DNA of 64,000 bases, from the NCBI GenBank assembly GCA_018398805.1, contig JAGFBZ010000177.1, positions 227,490-291,489 of the forward strand, in the 5' to 3' direction. A program made the translations under genes and the position numbers. Positions 1-9,402 of the stretch are shown one piece after another. Below the pieces are notes generated by a model. The model saw only the letters and a program-made list of their open reading frames with translations, ran no database searches and was not told where the DNA came from. Source of the DNA: Hirundichthys speculiger. Taxonomy: Eukaryota > Chordata > Actinopteri > Beloniformes > Exocoetidae. Position 1 is the stretch's first letter. Each line of letters starts with the position of its first letter.

Positions 1-480
1 TGTGTCAGACACTTCTCCATCAAAGATGTTACTGTTATCCTTTGCAGTCTTTTGCAGTGCAAAGTTTGCACAGGTTGGAGAAGAGACAGCGCCAAAAAGA
101 TGAACAGTCATCCTGTATTCCTCCAAGGCTTTGCTTGTGTCTCCCTCTGGCCACCATAGGAATCTAAGAAAGTTCCTGTCCTCTTCAGTGACTCTCACCT
201 GGTGAAACATACTCTCAATATCTGCCATAATTGCAACAGGCTCTTGCCGGAATCTGAGCAGAACACCAATAAGTGAGTTAGCCAAGTCTGGGCCTTGTAG
301 GAGTACATTGTTGAGTGATGTGCCTTTAAAGGTTGATGCACAGTCAAAGACTACACGGAGGGTTTTTTTGCGTTTATGATACACCCCATGGTGGGGTATG
401 TACCACAATCTACCACTTTCTGGTGTTAAATCTTCTGGTGGTACTTTCTCAGCATATAGCCTTTTCTTATGATGTCCACT
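1..480 (-). pseudogene. BEL/Pao reverse transcriptase, N-terminal part (window-truncated)
   Basis: The minus-strand frame is open from about 480 to the window edge. It contains the BEL/Pao reverse-transcriptase hallmarks LRVVFDCA (about 325-355), ADIESMFHQV around 205-235 (motif A, first catalytic Asp), LRFLWWPEGD around 150-180, and HLFGAVSSPTCANFAL around 60-110. The enzyme would copy the element's RNA into DNA in cytoplasmic particles. The catalytic YxDD motif is not present because the window ends before it. The upstream protease region ends in a stop at 480, so this segment is not joined to it in one intact frame. The family call is firm; activity cannot be judged from this part alone. 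Confidence 0.85.
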
Positions 481-1262
481 CAGAAAGTCTCTGTACTCAC
501 TTGCATAAATCGGATCCTTTTGAAATTTTCTTTTTCAGATGTAATGTTCGTTGTTTCTGCCATCTGATAGTTGTTTGGCATGCTAATGTTCCTGTCACGG
601 AGAGGTAAAGGTAAGTAGTAGTGGCCATCCTTGAGAGTAACAGAACTTGTGGCAATTTTCATGAACTGTCGGTCATCAGCCGACATCTCCACTTTCTCCA
701 TATAGTTTATCTCTGGGAAATCATGTGCATATTGTCTTTCCAGAAGCCTTTCAATGTGCACAAGGGAGATTCGGTTCACAGATGCCACAGTGCGTTCCTC
801 CTCCATAGCAGTAGAAACATTGAGTGGACCATTAACCACCCATCCTAACAGTGTTTTAACTGCATATGGTCCATTTCCTTGGCTATTAATGACTCTCCAT
901 GGTTCCATAGCCTTTGGTGCGTTCACACCAATAAGAAGACCCACATCAGCATCTATCTCCTTTACCTTAATCTCCTGCAGATAGGGCCACTTGAATAAAT
1001 CTGCCTGGGTGAGAATATTTCTTCTCGTCACAGGAATTTTGTCTTGTGTATATAACTTTGGTAGTGGCAGGTAGGTATCATCCTCTATATGACCAATCTC
1101 CAGACCGGTCAGCTCATAGCTCTTAGCTGTTTTCTCTGTTCCCATAGTCTGCAAAAGAACTTCAGTTCTGCGGCCTCTAACATTGAGCTTCCTCATTAGG
1201 TTCTCCGTACAGAACGTGTCAGTACTTACTGCCTGGATCCAGGAAGGCATAGGTAAGTACAT
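480..1262 (-). pseudogene. BEL/Pao protease region (DUF1758-type) and linker to pol
   Basis: A frame of about 260 codons on the minus strand matches the DUF1758/retropepsin-like region that follows the zinc knuckles in BEL/Pao polyproteins. The active-site segment FLDPGS lies at about 1230-1250 in a different frame from both the upstream zinc-knuckle frame and the rest of this region, so there are frameshifts on both sides of the catalytic Asp. Further in are ADVGLLIGVN (about 970-940) and GPYAVKTLLGWVVNG (about 870-825), both typical of the family. The Met at the start of the frame is incidental; the true polyprotein continued from upstream. Confidence 0.8.
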
Positions 1263-1747
1263 TTTTTATTTCCATTACAGACTTTAATCCTCACTGGAAC
1301 TATGGCGAGTATGCAGTCTTTACCAGCCCCAGTTCCTTCTCCCTCTCCAAGTGACACAAGAGCACTGCTGATCGATGTTTCCTCGGGTTTAGCTTCAAAA
1401 CTATTCAGCTCCACCTTGTAAGCGGCTGTCTCAAGTTTGGGAGATCTCTTTATGTGCAGAATAGTGGGGTGTTTGCTCTGACAACTCTGACATTTCATTC
1501 TTCTTTTGCAGTTTTTGCTCAAATGTCCCACTTTCAAACATCCAAAACACAATCCATTGTCTCTGAGAAACTTAATTTTAGCTTCATGAGATTGTTCATA
1601 TATCTTCTGACATTCAGCTAGATTGTGTTTGCCAGCACAAAAAGCACATGAGGTGTCTGGGTGTGTGCTCGGGTCCAAATTTAATGGGTGATTTATCTTC
1701 TGTATGTTGTGCTTTGCGGTCAGATACCATTGCCACTGTGGTAGCAA
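1226..1747 (-). pseudogene. BEL/Pao gag-pol zinc-knuckle segment
   Basis: The frame contains a CAFCAGKHNLAEC block and then CFGCLKVGHLSKNC, two Cys/His knuckle motifs of the kind that bind nucleic acid at the end of Pao gag, and a third Cys-rich block (CQSCQSKH). The first ~25 residues after the Met look out of frame. The sequence resembling the authentic upstream protein (KAKSITDPRPNT, near 1780-1745) is in another phase, so a frameshift lies near 1.67-1.70 kb. The frame ends at 1226, just past the protease active site, through another shift. It reads as a broken exon-less retroelement gene. Confidence 0.8.
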
Positions 1748-1804
1748 AGCTGCTTCCTTTGCGTTTAAAGGTGTTTGGTCTTGGGTCTGTGATGGATTTG
1801 GCCT

Positions 1805-3100
1805 TTAAAGTCCTAATATGTGTGAGAGGGTCCTGAATATCACCAAAAAAGGATCTAGTAGTATGTTTGCTTGCCTCTCAATGAAAGCCACAAGGTCCTG
1901 CAGTCTTGCTCTCGTGTTTCTTTGCTCCAAAATGTCACAAGCTGCAGTTCTCCACCTCTCCCTTAGTTTATACGGAAGTTTTGATACAATGAGCTTTAAG
2001 TTGGATGGTAGGTCAAGCTCCGCCATGTCCTGCAGACCTCTCATGGCAGTACAACAGCCTCTTAAGAAAAGTGCATAACTTTGCAGTGCTTTTCCATCCT
2101 CTGCCTTTATATTGTTCCAGGTCAGAGCCTTTGTCATATAAGCATTTGCAATCTTTATGTCATTTCCAAAATGCACCTTTAACAGTCTCTTTGCCTCTAT
2201 AAAGCCTGGCCCAGGATCCATGTGAAGACAGCTTCTGACCAACTCAAGGCAGGGGCCTGAAGTATATTGCTCCAGATAATATAACATATCTTGGTAATTA
2301 TTGGTTTTTTCTTCAATGCCATGATGGAATGCCCTTATGAAGCTTTGATAATTAAGTGGGTTTCCATCAAAAACTGGGATTTCTCGTGCAGGCAGTGATA
2401 CTTGCTTGTGCTGCAAAGCCAATAAATTAGCAATATCATTTTGTCTCTGCATTACGGTCAGTAAATTGTCATCTTTGTTTGTTATGTTAATCCCACCACC
2501 TGTTGCTGTTTGTGGAGAACTCTGAACTGTAGGACTTTGCTGTTGTAGAGTGACACGTGATGTTTTCTTATTTTGTTGTGGAGAGCTTGCTAGTGGGTTT
2601 GGTTGTTGGTTCAGATATCTTTGGAGGGGGGGTTTGGGAATCGCTCCAAGTCCAGTAAATTCAACAGTAGATGTTTCTGGAATCACTGTCACATCTACTT
2701 TTTTCTGGTAAGTTTCCAAATATTCATTCATGCCATCCTCTTGCTGCTCTTGTGGTTCAGATGTTGGCAAGTGTTGTTCATTTTGAGATTCAAAGTTCTC
2801 CAGCACCTTTAACTTTGCATCTGATTCAGCCAGACTCATCTCCAACTCCATTTGTTCCAGTCTGGTGTTTAGTTGAGCCTTCTCCATTTCCAGTACATGT
2901 TTCCTTTTTAAAGCAGCAGCCCTGGCTAGCAGTGCAGCCTTTTCTGTGGCAATTTTAAGTCGCGCTGAGGTAACAGAAGTGATTGATCCTGTTTTTTGAA
3001 CTGTTTGAGACTCCTGAACTCTTTGAAATGTTGGAAATACTGTCCATGGGTTCAATGAGTGACTGAGGATCTGTTTGAGAAATTTTCCATTTTTCCACAT
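1805..3100 (-). pseudogene. BEL/Pao gag, DUF1759-type capsid region
   Basis: This is the longest open segment of the element (431 codons). The useful part begins at about 2990 with an Ala/Lys/Glu-rich coiled-coil-like stretch (ARLKIATEKAALLARAAALK), followed by a Gln/Pro-rich linker and then the DUF1759 gag domain. Recognisable pieces of that domain are PVFDGNPLNYQSFIRAFHH, GPCLELVRSCLH and AKRLLKVHFGN. The domain is expected to form the particle shell. The ~35 residues after the nominal Met are out of frame relative to the preceding gag segment at 2955-3404, which indicates a frameshift near 2.97-3.00 kb. The frame closes at 1805, before the zinc knuckles. Confidence 0.85.
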
Positions 3101-3404
3101 CCTTCAGGAAATCCTCAAATGTGGACATTTTTGGTTTATACCAATCCATTGTCTCTTTTTCCTTTATTTCCTCAGACAAAAACGTTTGGACCCTTTCATG
3201 AACCTGCTTAAAATCATTCAGTGATCTTTGAAAAAGAGCCACAGATTCATCCACTTTCTCAACATTCCCTCCAGTTTCCATTAAATCTTTTATTTCATTC
3301 ATTTTGCGCGTGCATGCTCCAAGCTTCCCTTTGCGTGACGCGCTGAGTAATTTAAGTCTCTCGTCAGCGTCAGCAGGATCAACCGGCATTTTATCAACAT
3401 CCAT
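2955..3404 (-). pseudogene. BEL/Pao gag N-terminal segment
   Basis: The reading frame starts with a Met at 3404 and is rich in Lys, Glu and Asp. A central helical stretch (VALFQRSLNDFKQVHERVQT) is typical of the charged N-terminus of Pao gag proteins. It is the most upstream coding sequence of the element and probably contains the authentic gag start, because the sequence above 3404 looks like leader. The frame runs out at 2955 after a shift, while the continuing gag sequence is found in the neighbouring frame from about 2990. It overlaps that downstream frame by about 150 bases. This N-terminal part is poorly conserved among elements, so the call rests on position. Confidence 0.7.
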
Positions 3405-3891
3405 TATTATTTTAGGTCAGATCAATTTATTCATTAACACCGTTTCTTTACTTGTTTGCAGAACTCATTTCATAGTACTTGTCCATTCACAAACATTTCA
3501 TAGGCATCCGACCTCATGAACCACGTCACATTTCATTCATAACTTCGAGTGCGAGGTTTTACTCACGACTCCGCTGAGGCCGATGCACGTGTCGGAATCA
3601 ATAAAGTCCAGCGCTTGTCCCGTTGGGCTGGATTATCCACATATCCACAGGTTGCTGTGTTTTTGGACAAAGTGTGCGGCTTAATTGTCTTCCAGCCGCC
3701 TTCCAAATTTCAGAGGAGACCTGCTGTCTTGACGCGCTTCAATAAACCACTCACTGCCCGGCTTGAATCGAACTGAGATTTATTGATCTCTCGATCTTGC
3801 AGTGTCCATACAAAACATAGGTCCACTTAAGCTTATAGTAGCTTTTAAACGGAAAAAAAGAGAGCGGTCCAAAAACAATACGGCCCTCCCC

Positions 3892-3934
3892 TGTCACATC
3901 AGCTGTCACATCAGCTGTCTCATCAGCTGTCTCG
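3892..3934. repeat. Short tandem repeat of about 12 bp in the putative LTR
   Basis: The unit TCAGCTGTCACA is repeated with small changes about three and a half times (CTGTCACA, TCAGCTGTCACA, TCAGCTGTCTCA, TCAGCTGTCTCG). In LTR U3 regions such repeats can act as enhancers; here this is only inference. Confidence 0.7.
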
Positions 3935-3938
3935 CTCC

Positions 3939-3975
3939 TATATATGTCATTTCCTGGGAGGAAATGACATATATA
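3939..3975. repeat. Perfect 17-bp inverted repeat with a 3-bp loop
   Basis: Positions 3939-3955 and 3959-3975 are exact reverse complements separated by GGG. The arms contain ATGTCATTTCCT and its complement. The palindrome overlaps the TATA-like run of the putative LTR, so it may be a promoter feature or a cruciform-forming sequence. Confidence 0.9.
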
Positions 3976-4104
3976 TAAGCTTACGGTTGAACTAAATAAA
4001 CTAAACTATAAACTTAGAACCATTACTTACCTACTTGTCCCTAACCTACAGTATTATTAGGAATAATAATAAGTCAAACAAAACATACAGAAATGGCTCT
4101 AACA

Positions 4105-5699
4105 ATGTTCATCAGATGATATTGATCATTCAGAGGACAAATTGAGTCAAAACTATTTGCAGACTATAACAGACTCGTGGCAAGCGTTCAGTGTTTCTTG
4201 GCAGCTAATCTGCGCTAGTATGGCTGGTGTTTAGATTTAGAACTGCAGTGCATTTTAAAAAGCACGAGCATTCATTTCACAGCGTATTTTCTCATTTTCT
4301 GGTGCACTTTCTTTTCATTTGACTATTTCACATGGGTTATTAATGAGCTGAATCAGTTATTTCACAGATAACTGGAATTTAATTCTTTCATTAATCAAAA
4401 ACAAAGCTGCCTGTTGGGCACTTTGCTCTCTTTCATCTTCCAGTCCTGCAGCCCAGCTCCGCCTGTGTGTCATCAGCAGCTGCGCTGTGGCTTCGAGAGG
4501 CTTCGTGGGTTGCTGCCTGATGTAAATCACATCACCACTTGGCTCGTTATTGTAATGAGCATCTCTCAAGTGTGAACATTACTGTTAATAAAGCCAGAGG
4601 CAGAGTTGTGCTCTATCCTTTAGCTGCCGGGAGACTCGGCCTCTTCAGCTGAGGCTGATTGCTCGGATGATTGTTCAGGCTCACTGGTGTCTCAGTCTCT
4701 GGGGTACATGCATAAAAACACTCGTGTAGGTTTTCACTTATTCAGCACAGTGGTTTCTGTAACTCGGCAGCTCAGTTACTTTCATCGGTGGAGGGAAGAA
4801 CGTCGAGGTCCCTGGGACTTGGACGCCAAATTTACATGCCTCGCACAAAACACTGCACGTGGAAACTTCTGCTGGATTAATCCTCTTTTTCTCACTGCCT
4901 GTGCAATAATCCCTGCAGCGGCGTCGTGCAACAAAGAGACCACCACCTTCGCGGCTCTCATCTTTCCTGGAGATGCTTTCGCGGCTACTATGAGAGTGCA
5001 GCAGTCTCTGACCACACTTGGTTTGTGCAGGCCTCCTGTGATGCTGCTTCCTGGTAACTGACATGAACGTTGCTGGGAGGATGTGTCTGCCACGCTTCAC
5101 CAAGAAAACCTCATGAGTTCTCCAAGGGCCTCTTTGCTCAACAGCAAGATAATAAATAAAGTCATTATCACATTTATTGAGAGACATCAAAAGAACTGGT
5201 CAGATTTTTTTTCTTATAGAGTTGCTACACGGTACATTTCCTTCTGCATTACTGCTCCCAGCAGCAGGCAACTGGAACTGGGAACAGAAACGTGTAGCGT
5301 CTTGGGTATGACACAGAGACAATGAGGATGCACTCATAAATCACTGCTTTCACAGCAGAACCAGCGGTCAGACAACCAGAAGGTACCTGCTAATGTCTCA
5401 GGAGGTAGTCAGTCCCTGTTAAAGGACAGGGCGTCTATGGCTTTCACCTTTTTCAGTTCAGTTGGTCAAATCATCATTAGGACAGATATATCGGCTCCGA
5501 GTCCTTCAATCGCCACACACAATACCATAAAACCATGAGACCTCACATTCATTCTGATCAAATCTGTCCATGTGTCCTCATTTCTGCTTTACCCAAACAT
5601 TTGAAATGTTTGGAGCTGAAACATGGCCGTCAGAGCTCTGACCAAGCTCCACTGGGACCAGCCGACGCTCGGTTGATCAGCGCAGCGGCGGAGCGTCAG
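4105..5699. other. No recognised gene
   Basis: Short open frames occur on both strands (for example 4687-5061 plus, and 4738-5190 and 4782-5093 minus, which overlap one another), but none resembles a known protein and their overlap argues against coding. No repeat family was recognised. Confidence 0.5.
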
Positions 5700-5734
5700 G
5701 GGGGACTGGAGGGGTGGTACTCCCCCGGCCCGGG

Positions 5735-5752
5735 CCCTGGGGGGCCCGGTGA
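5735..5752. repeat. GC-rich inverted repeat
   Basis: A CCGGGCCC ... GGGCCCGG palindrome sits in a strongly G/C-rich patch (about 5695-5755). A similar G/C-rich patch occurs near 7150-7190. The two might be the ends of one degenerate transposon enclosing the transposase-like start at 6128; this is inference. Confidence 0.4.
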
Positions 5753-6127
5753 AAGACGAAAAAACAGGCCCTTCCCTAAGTGTAGATTACACTTTGCACA
5801 TCCGTGGATTCAACAATTTCTGCGCGAAATGTATCACGCTTCGTCTGAGGTTATATATATGTTGCTCCAGCCAGAATGAATCATGGTTGGTCAAAAATTT
5901 AAGACTGACTTTGGTCATGAAGGTTTATTCAACAGAGTGAATTAAATGTTGTGCTGCATGGCTGGCTTCATGTTCACTCTCACAGTTAACTTTACAATGT
6001 GCAAAGTTACAAGATCTCCAAATGTATTTTGGGTAAAATCGTCATCATCAGCCGTCCATCACCGTCATCATCAATCACTAGTCAACAGTCAACGCGGTGG
6101 AGGCTGGTGGATCAGACTAATGTAATT

Positions 6128-6309
6128 ATGAGTGGCAGTTCATATAAACATAAAAGTGGAGCGACAAAACAGAAAGAAAGGGAAAAAAGAGCGCCGGAGA
6201 AAACGAACATACTTTGTTCGTCCCAATCCTGGAGTTGAACCTAACATTGTTGGCAGCGAGTCAAGCCCGCAAAATGTGGCAGCGCGGTCAGGGAGCCAGA
6301 TTTACAGGT
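6128..6309 (+). pseudogene. Possible first exon of a ZMYM1-like hAT transposase
   Basis: A Met at 6128 starts a Lys/Glu/Arg-rich segment (HKSGATKQKEREKR) that resembles the N-terminus of fish hAT transposases annotated as zinc-finger MYM-type or DUF4371 proteins. The frame closes at 6238, but another frame continues to about 6309, where CAG|GTACAA looks like a splice donor. That suggests one frameshift. No catalytic or dimerisation part was found downstream, so at most a fragment remains. The following minisatellite would lie in its intron. The assignment rests on a short low-complexity stretch and could be wrong. Confidence 0.35.
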
Positions 6310-6390
6310 ACAATTACTCACAATCACTGACACTGAAAACAATATGTGAGTTAGTCGTAAACTGCTAATGTGGTTGTTATCGGAGTAGCC

Positions 6391-6614
6391 CGGCCACCTA
6401 ACGTTATTATTAGGGGCCAGGTAGCCTAACGTTATTATTAGGGGCCAGGTAGCCTAACGTTATTATTAGGGGCCAGGTAGCCTAACATTATTATTAGGGG
6501 CCAGGTAGCCTAACGTTATTATTAGGGGCCAGGTAGCCTAACGTTATTATTAGGGGCCAGGTAGCCTAACGTTATTATTAGGGGCCAGGTAATCTAACGT
6601 TATTATTAGGGGCC
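6391..6614 (+). repeat. 28-bp minisatellite, 8 copies
   Basis: Eight consecutive 28-bp units span exactly 224 bases. Each unit contains CTAACGTTATTATTAGGGGC and AGGTAGC. The copies are nearly identical: the first differs at its start, the fourth has ACATT for ACGTT, and the eighth has TAATC for TAGCC. A ninth copy decays into the flank. The high identity suggests recent expansion or homogenisation. Confidence 0.95.
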
Positions 6615-6669
6615 AGGTAGCCTAATGTTTTCGTTGTTCTCATGGTTTGTTAGACTTCATGTCGGTTTT
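6599..6669 (+). repeat. Flank duplication, copy 1
   Basis: The last minisatellite unit plus about 50 bases of its right flank (through TTTGTTAGACTTCATG) recurs at 6919-6991 with only a few substitutions. Confidence 0.9.
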
Positions 6670-6918
6670 GTCGGGTTACGCCAGCAAGCACAAGATGATG
6701 AGCTCGTCGTATAACCTTTCAATAGTGGTGAGTAGTTCTGCTATTTTATATCGAACCTATGTTTGTATGTGAACGTGTGGGCCGCTGTGCCAATTTTACA
6801 AAATGTTCCCACTATTGATACAGTAACTGTGCTCTTATTAGTTGAAGTTGCTCGTTAAAGTGGGTGTCAGAATGATGATGTAGCTACCCGTGGTGCTGAA
6901 CTGCTTTGACTTTGTGTT

Positions 6919-6991
6919 GTTATATTATTAGGGGCCAGGTAGCCTAATGTTTTTGTTGTTCTCTTGGTTTGTTAGACTTCATGACGGTTTG
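6919..6991 (+). repeat. Flank duplication, copy 2
   Basis: This is a second copy of the 6599-6669 segment. It contains one minisatellite unit (ATTATTAGGGGCCAGGTAGC) followed by the same flank, about 250 bases downstream of the first. Confidence 0.9.
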
Positions 6992-8695
6992 ATTAATTTC
7001 AAAATGACATGGTCGCTCTTTGTTGGTGTGGATCTCTTCCTCAAATGCTTTAAGCTATGTGTCAAAAATGTAGTAATGCTTGTAAGTCCCACTGTTGTGG
7101 GCATGCGTATGTTGTAAAACGGTGTAATCACAAGCTTTATTGGGTTTAAAGGGCCGGGTCATGTGCCCCGCCCCCGGCCCGGCAGTGACATGTTCCGCTA
7201 CTGGATCAGCGATAGTGGTCATCACCATGCTTATCTGTGAACAAAGGTAGCTAAGCCTTACTGGACCCCTCCAGGCCAGCCCAGAACTAGTTATAGACCA
7301 AAACCCCTTTTTGAACTGGGCTGTAAGTATGTTTCTTTCTGCTGTAAAGTTTCCAGCATGTGGGGGTCAGTGGACATTGACTTGCTTTTGGAGCCAGACC
7401 CTAGAGATCATCATCCAAGAGCTACACATCCAGGTTCACTTCAGAGAGGACAACCAGATGTTGCCTGAGACATCAGATGTGACAAACAACAGCTTAGATC
7501 CCCAAACAACAAAGTAATGGAGTGGAACTGGAGAGCAAAGATGTAGAGGTGGATCTCCACAACATTGAGACTGCTTTGTGCTCCTGCTCCATCAAGATTT
7601 TCAGAAATATTTGGAGATCTCTGACGAAGTTTTGCTGAACAATGTTGTACAAAACTTTCTGCAGTTAGTTTATGGCATTAAGTTTCAGAAACTCACTGAG
7701 GATCCTTTGGTTTAACTCTGGTAGTTTAATTAATGGCACACGGATGCTGCTGGGATCTTGGTTCGACTTTGTGGTTCTTCTGTGTTTTTTTTTCTTAGTT
7801 CTAGTGCTGTTAGCTTCACTTCCCGTCTTATTTTGAAAGTCTGTCTCTTGCTTTGTTAAGTTCTAGCTCCACGTTGTCCCGTGGTCCCACCTCTCCTGAT
7901 TGTCCAAATCTGTGTCTCCTCAGCGCTGGTCAGTATATTGTCTGTGCGTTTCCAGAAGTGTGGGTTTCTGGGTAAAACTACGGGGCTGGAACTGTAACAG
8001 GGCCGACCTCCTCCTCAGTCCTTTCAGCCGTCGAGTCTCTACTCGAGGTGACGGGGCTGGTTGCACGTAAACTACCATCCCAGACCACCTGTGGCAGTAG
8101 TGCACCACTGCTGATGTCAGTCAACAGCCAACAGAGGAAAGAAGAAGTCGACAAAGACAGAACTAAAAGAAGAAAAACAAATAAAAATGACGAGATAGAC
8201 ATTGGAAGAGCAGAGATGATTCTTGTGTTTGTTTGTATAATGGTGAACGAGAAGAGACGACTGCTGTAAAATCCCCCAGTTTTGGTTCAGTCTCTGATTA
8301 GCAGAGTCTGTCACCGGGACCAGCTCTCCATCCTACGGGTAAGAAGTTGCGGTCTAGGAGAGGTTCCTCACTAGATTTCCTCAACTTATTTAAGCTGGTG
8401 TCGAGAAGATACGCCTAGCTCTCACTGCCTACTTCCAAACGTATGCCCCGCTCACTCCAATAACTGTCCTTCAGAGGAATAGCCGGGTGGCTCGAAGTCC
8501 AGCTATCGGTCACGTCTGTTAACGGCAGCTCTTCTCTCACGATCTGGGCTCTTGTTACAGGCTAGGAAACTTTAGCGGCTCGGACAGCGAGCCTCAGGGA
8601 CAATTTGACAAAAATGTGGCTAAAATAACCCATAAGAACCTGTGTGTTAGTGCAGAGGCATAAACAAGTCTTCAGAATTCTGAATACAGATGTAA
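6992..8695. other. No recognised gene; probable old repeat DNA
   Basis: I see no convincing exon. A G/C-rich patch lies at about 7150-7190. The stretch 7790-8150 resembles common teleost dispersed repeats in style, but I cannot name the family. The open frames on both strands at 7920-8314 overlap each other and look random. Confidence 0.45.
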
Positions 8696-9402
8696 TGTCC
8701 ACAACGACGTCTTATGACAGTTTTTATATTTATTAAAGCAGATTAGCAAGGTTAAGCAACAGCATTGATTGGTTATACAATTTATAATTCTAAAAAGGCA
8801 AATTAAAGCTGTGGGCTTACTGATCAGTTCATCTGGTTGGTCAAGGACAGGCTGGTACGCAATGTGCACCTTTGCGTTTTTCAAGGCCGCTGGCAGGGAG
8901 GGAGAGAGAGAGAGCTCAAACGATCAGGCCGGCCGGTATGCTGATTCGGCCCCTCCTCCTTGCTAGCGGTGAGCTAGGCTAACCAAAAAGGCTCCAATTA
9001 TTCCTTCAAGAATTGGGAAAAATTCGTAGATCCTGTTCCAAGCGTCTTTCTGTCTTCTTTTCTTGAAGTAATTCCTTCCAGTTAATCCTCCAGATGGGGG
9101 TTGCTCGTCCAGGTGCAGCTAATCCTTCTTCGTATGAAATCGCTCCAGAAATCCACACAGAGTCCTTCTGCCTTCTCTTTTTATGCGCTCTCTCTCTCCT
9201 TGCTCGCCCTGCACCAGCCTTCATCTGATTGGTTCTCTCACCTTTGCATATGCATACATAATTTCCCTCAAACTTCACATGACACTTCTGATTGGTTATT
9301 CACATATACAGAGGCGTGCATAATTTTACATAATCATGCATAACACCATTCATATTCCACAGGCCCTGTCCCCCAATGACTTCATATGTTTACAGCATGA
9401 CA
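8696..9402 (-). mobile_element. LTR-like unit of a retroelement (solo or detached)
   Basis: On the minus strand, a candidate LTR begins TGTCATGCTG at 9402 and could end TTGTGGACA at 8696, giving TGTC...GACA termini. Inside, in the correct order, are two AACCAATCAG CCAAT-type boxes (about 9285-9295 and 9225-9235), a CATAAAAAG TATA-type box near 9180, and AATAAA at 8733-8738. This is the U3-R-U5 layout of a retroviral-type or Gypsy LTR. I found no 5-bp target duplication, no primer-binding site and no gag/pol on either side. The 3' end might extend to about 8.3-8.5 kb, because the flanking sequence is equally unassigned. Confidence 0.5.

Larger units (their letters stand above)
1..4104 (-). mobile_element. 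BEL/Pao LTR retrotransposon, 5' half, degenerate
   Basis: Reading from about 4104 down to 1, the minus strand carries an LTR/leader-like stretch, a gag region, CCHC-type zinc knuckles, a retropepsin-like protease region and the beginning of a reverse transcriptase. That order and the motifs are those of BEL/Pao elements. The copy is inactive as it stands. The reading frame changes near 2.97 kb, near 1.8 kb, near 1.7 kb and on both sides of the protease active site at about 1.24 kb. The remaining pol region and the 3' LTR lie beyond the window edge. The end at 4104 is inferred from a TG...CA-compatible sequence, not from a matching second LTR. Confidence 0.85.
3405..4104 (-). mobile_element. 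Putative 5' LTR and leader of the BEL/Pao element
   Basis: Upstream of gag, the minus strand shows a TATA-like run (TATATATA, about 3967-3977) and an AATAAA signal about 190 bases further on (plus strand TTTATT at 3779-3784), the arrangement expected of an LTR. A minus-strand TGTTAGAGCC begins at 4104 and would suit an LTR 5' end. I could not recognise a primer-binding site or the LTR 3' end, and the partner LTR is outside the window. Treat the limits as approximate. Confidence 0.45.

Noticed and set aside
4687..5190. Three overlapping open frames of 103-150 codons on both strands
   Set aside because: They occupy the same bases in different frames, have no recognisable domain and no supporting splice or start context.
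6391..6614. CRISPR-like array (regular 28-bp repeats)
   Set aside because: The units are directly abutting with no spacers and the DNA is animal; it is a minisatellite.
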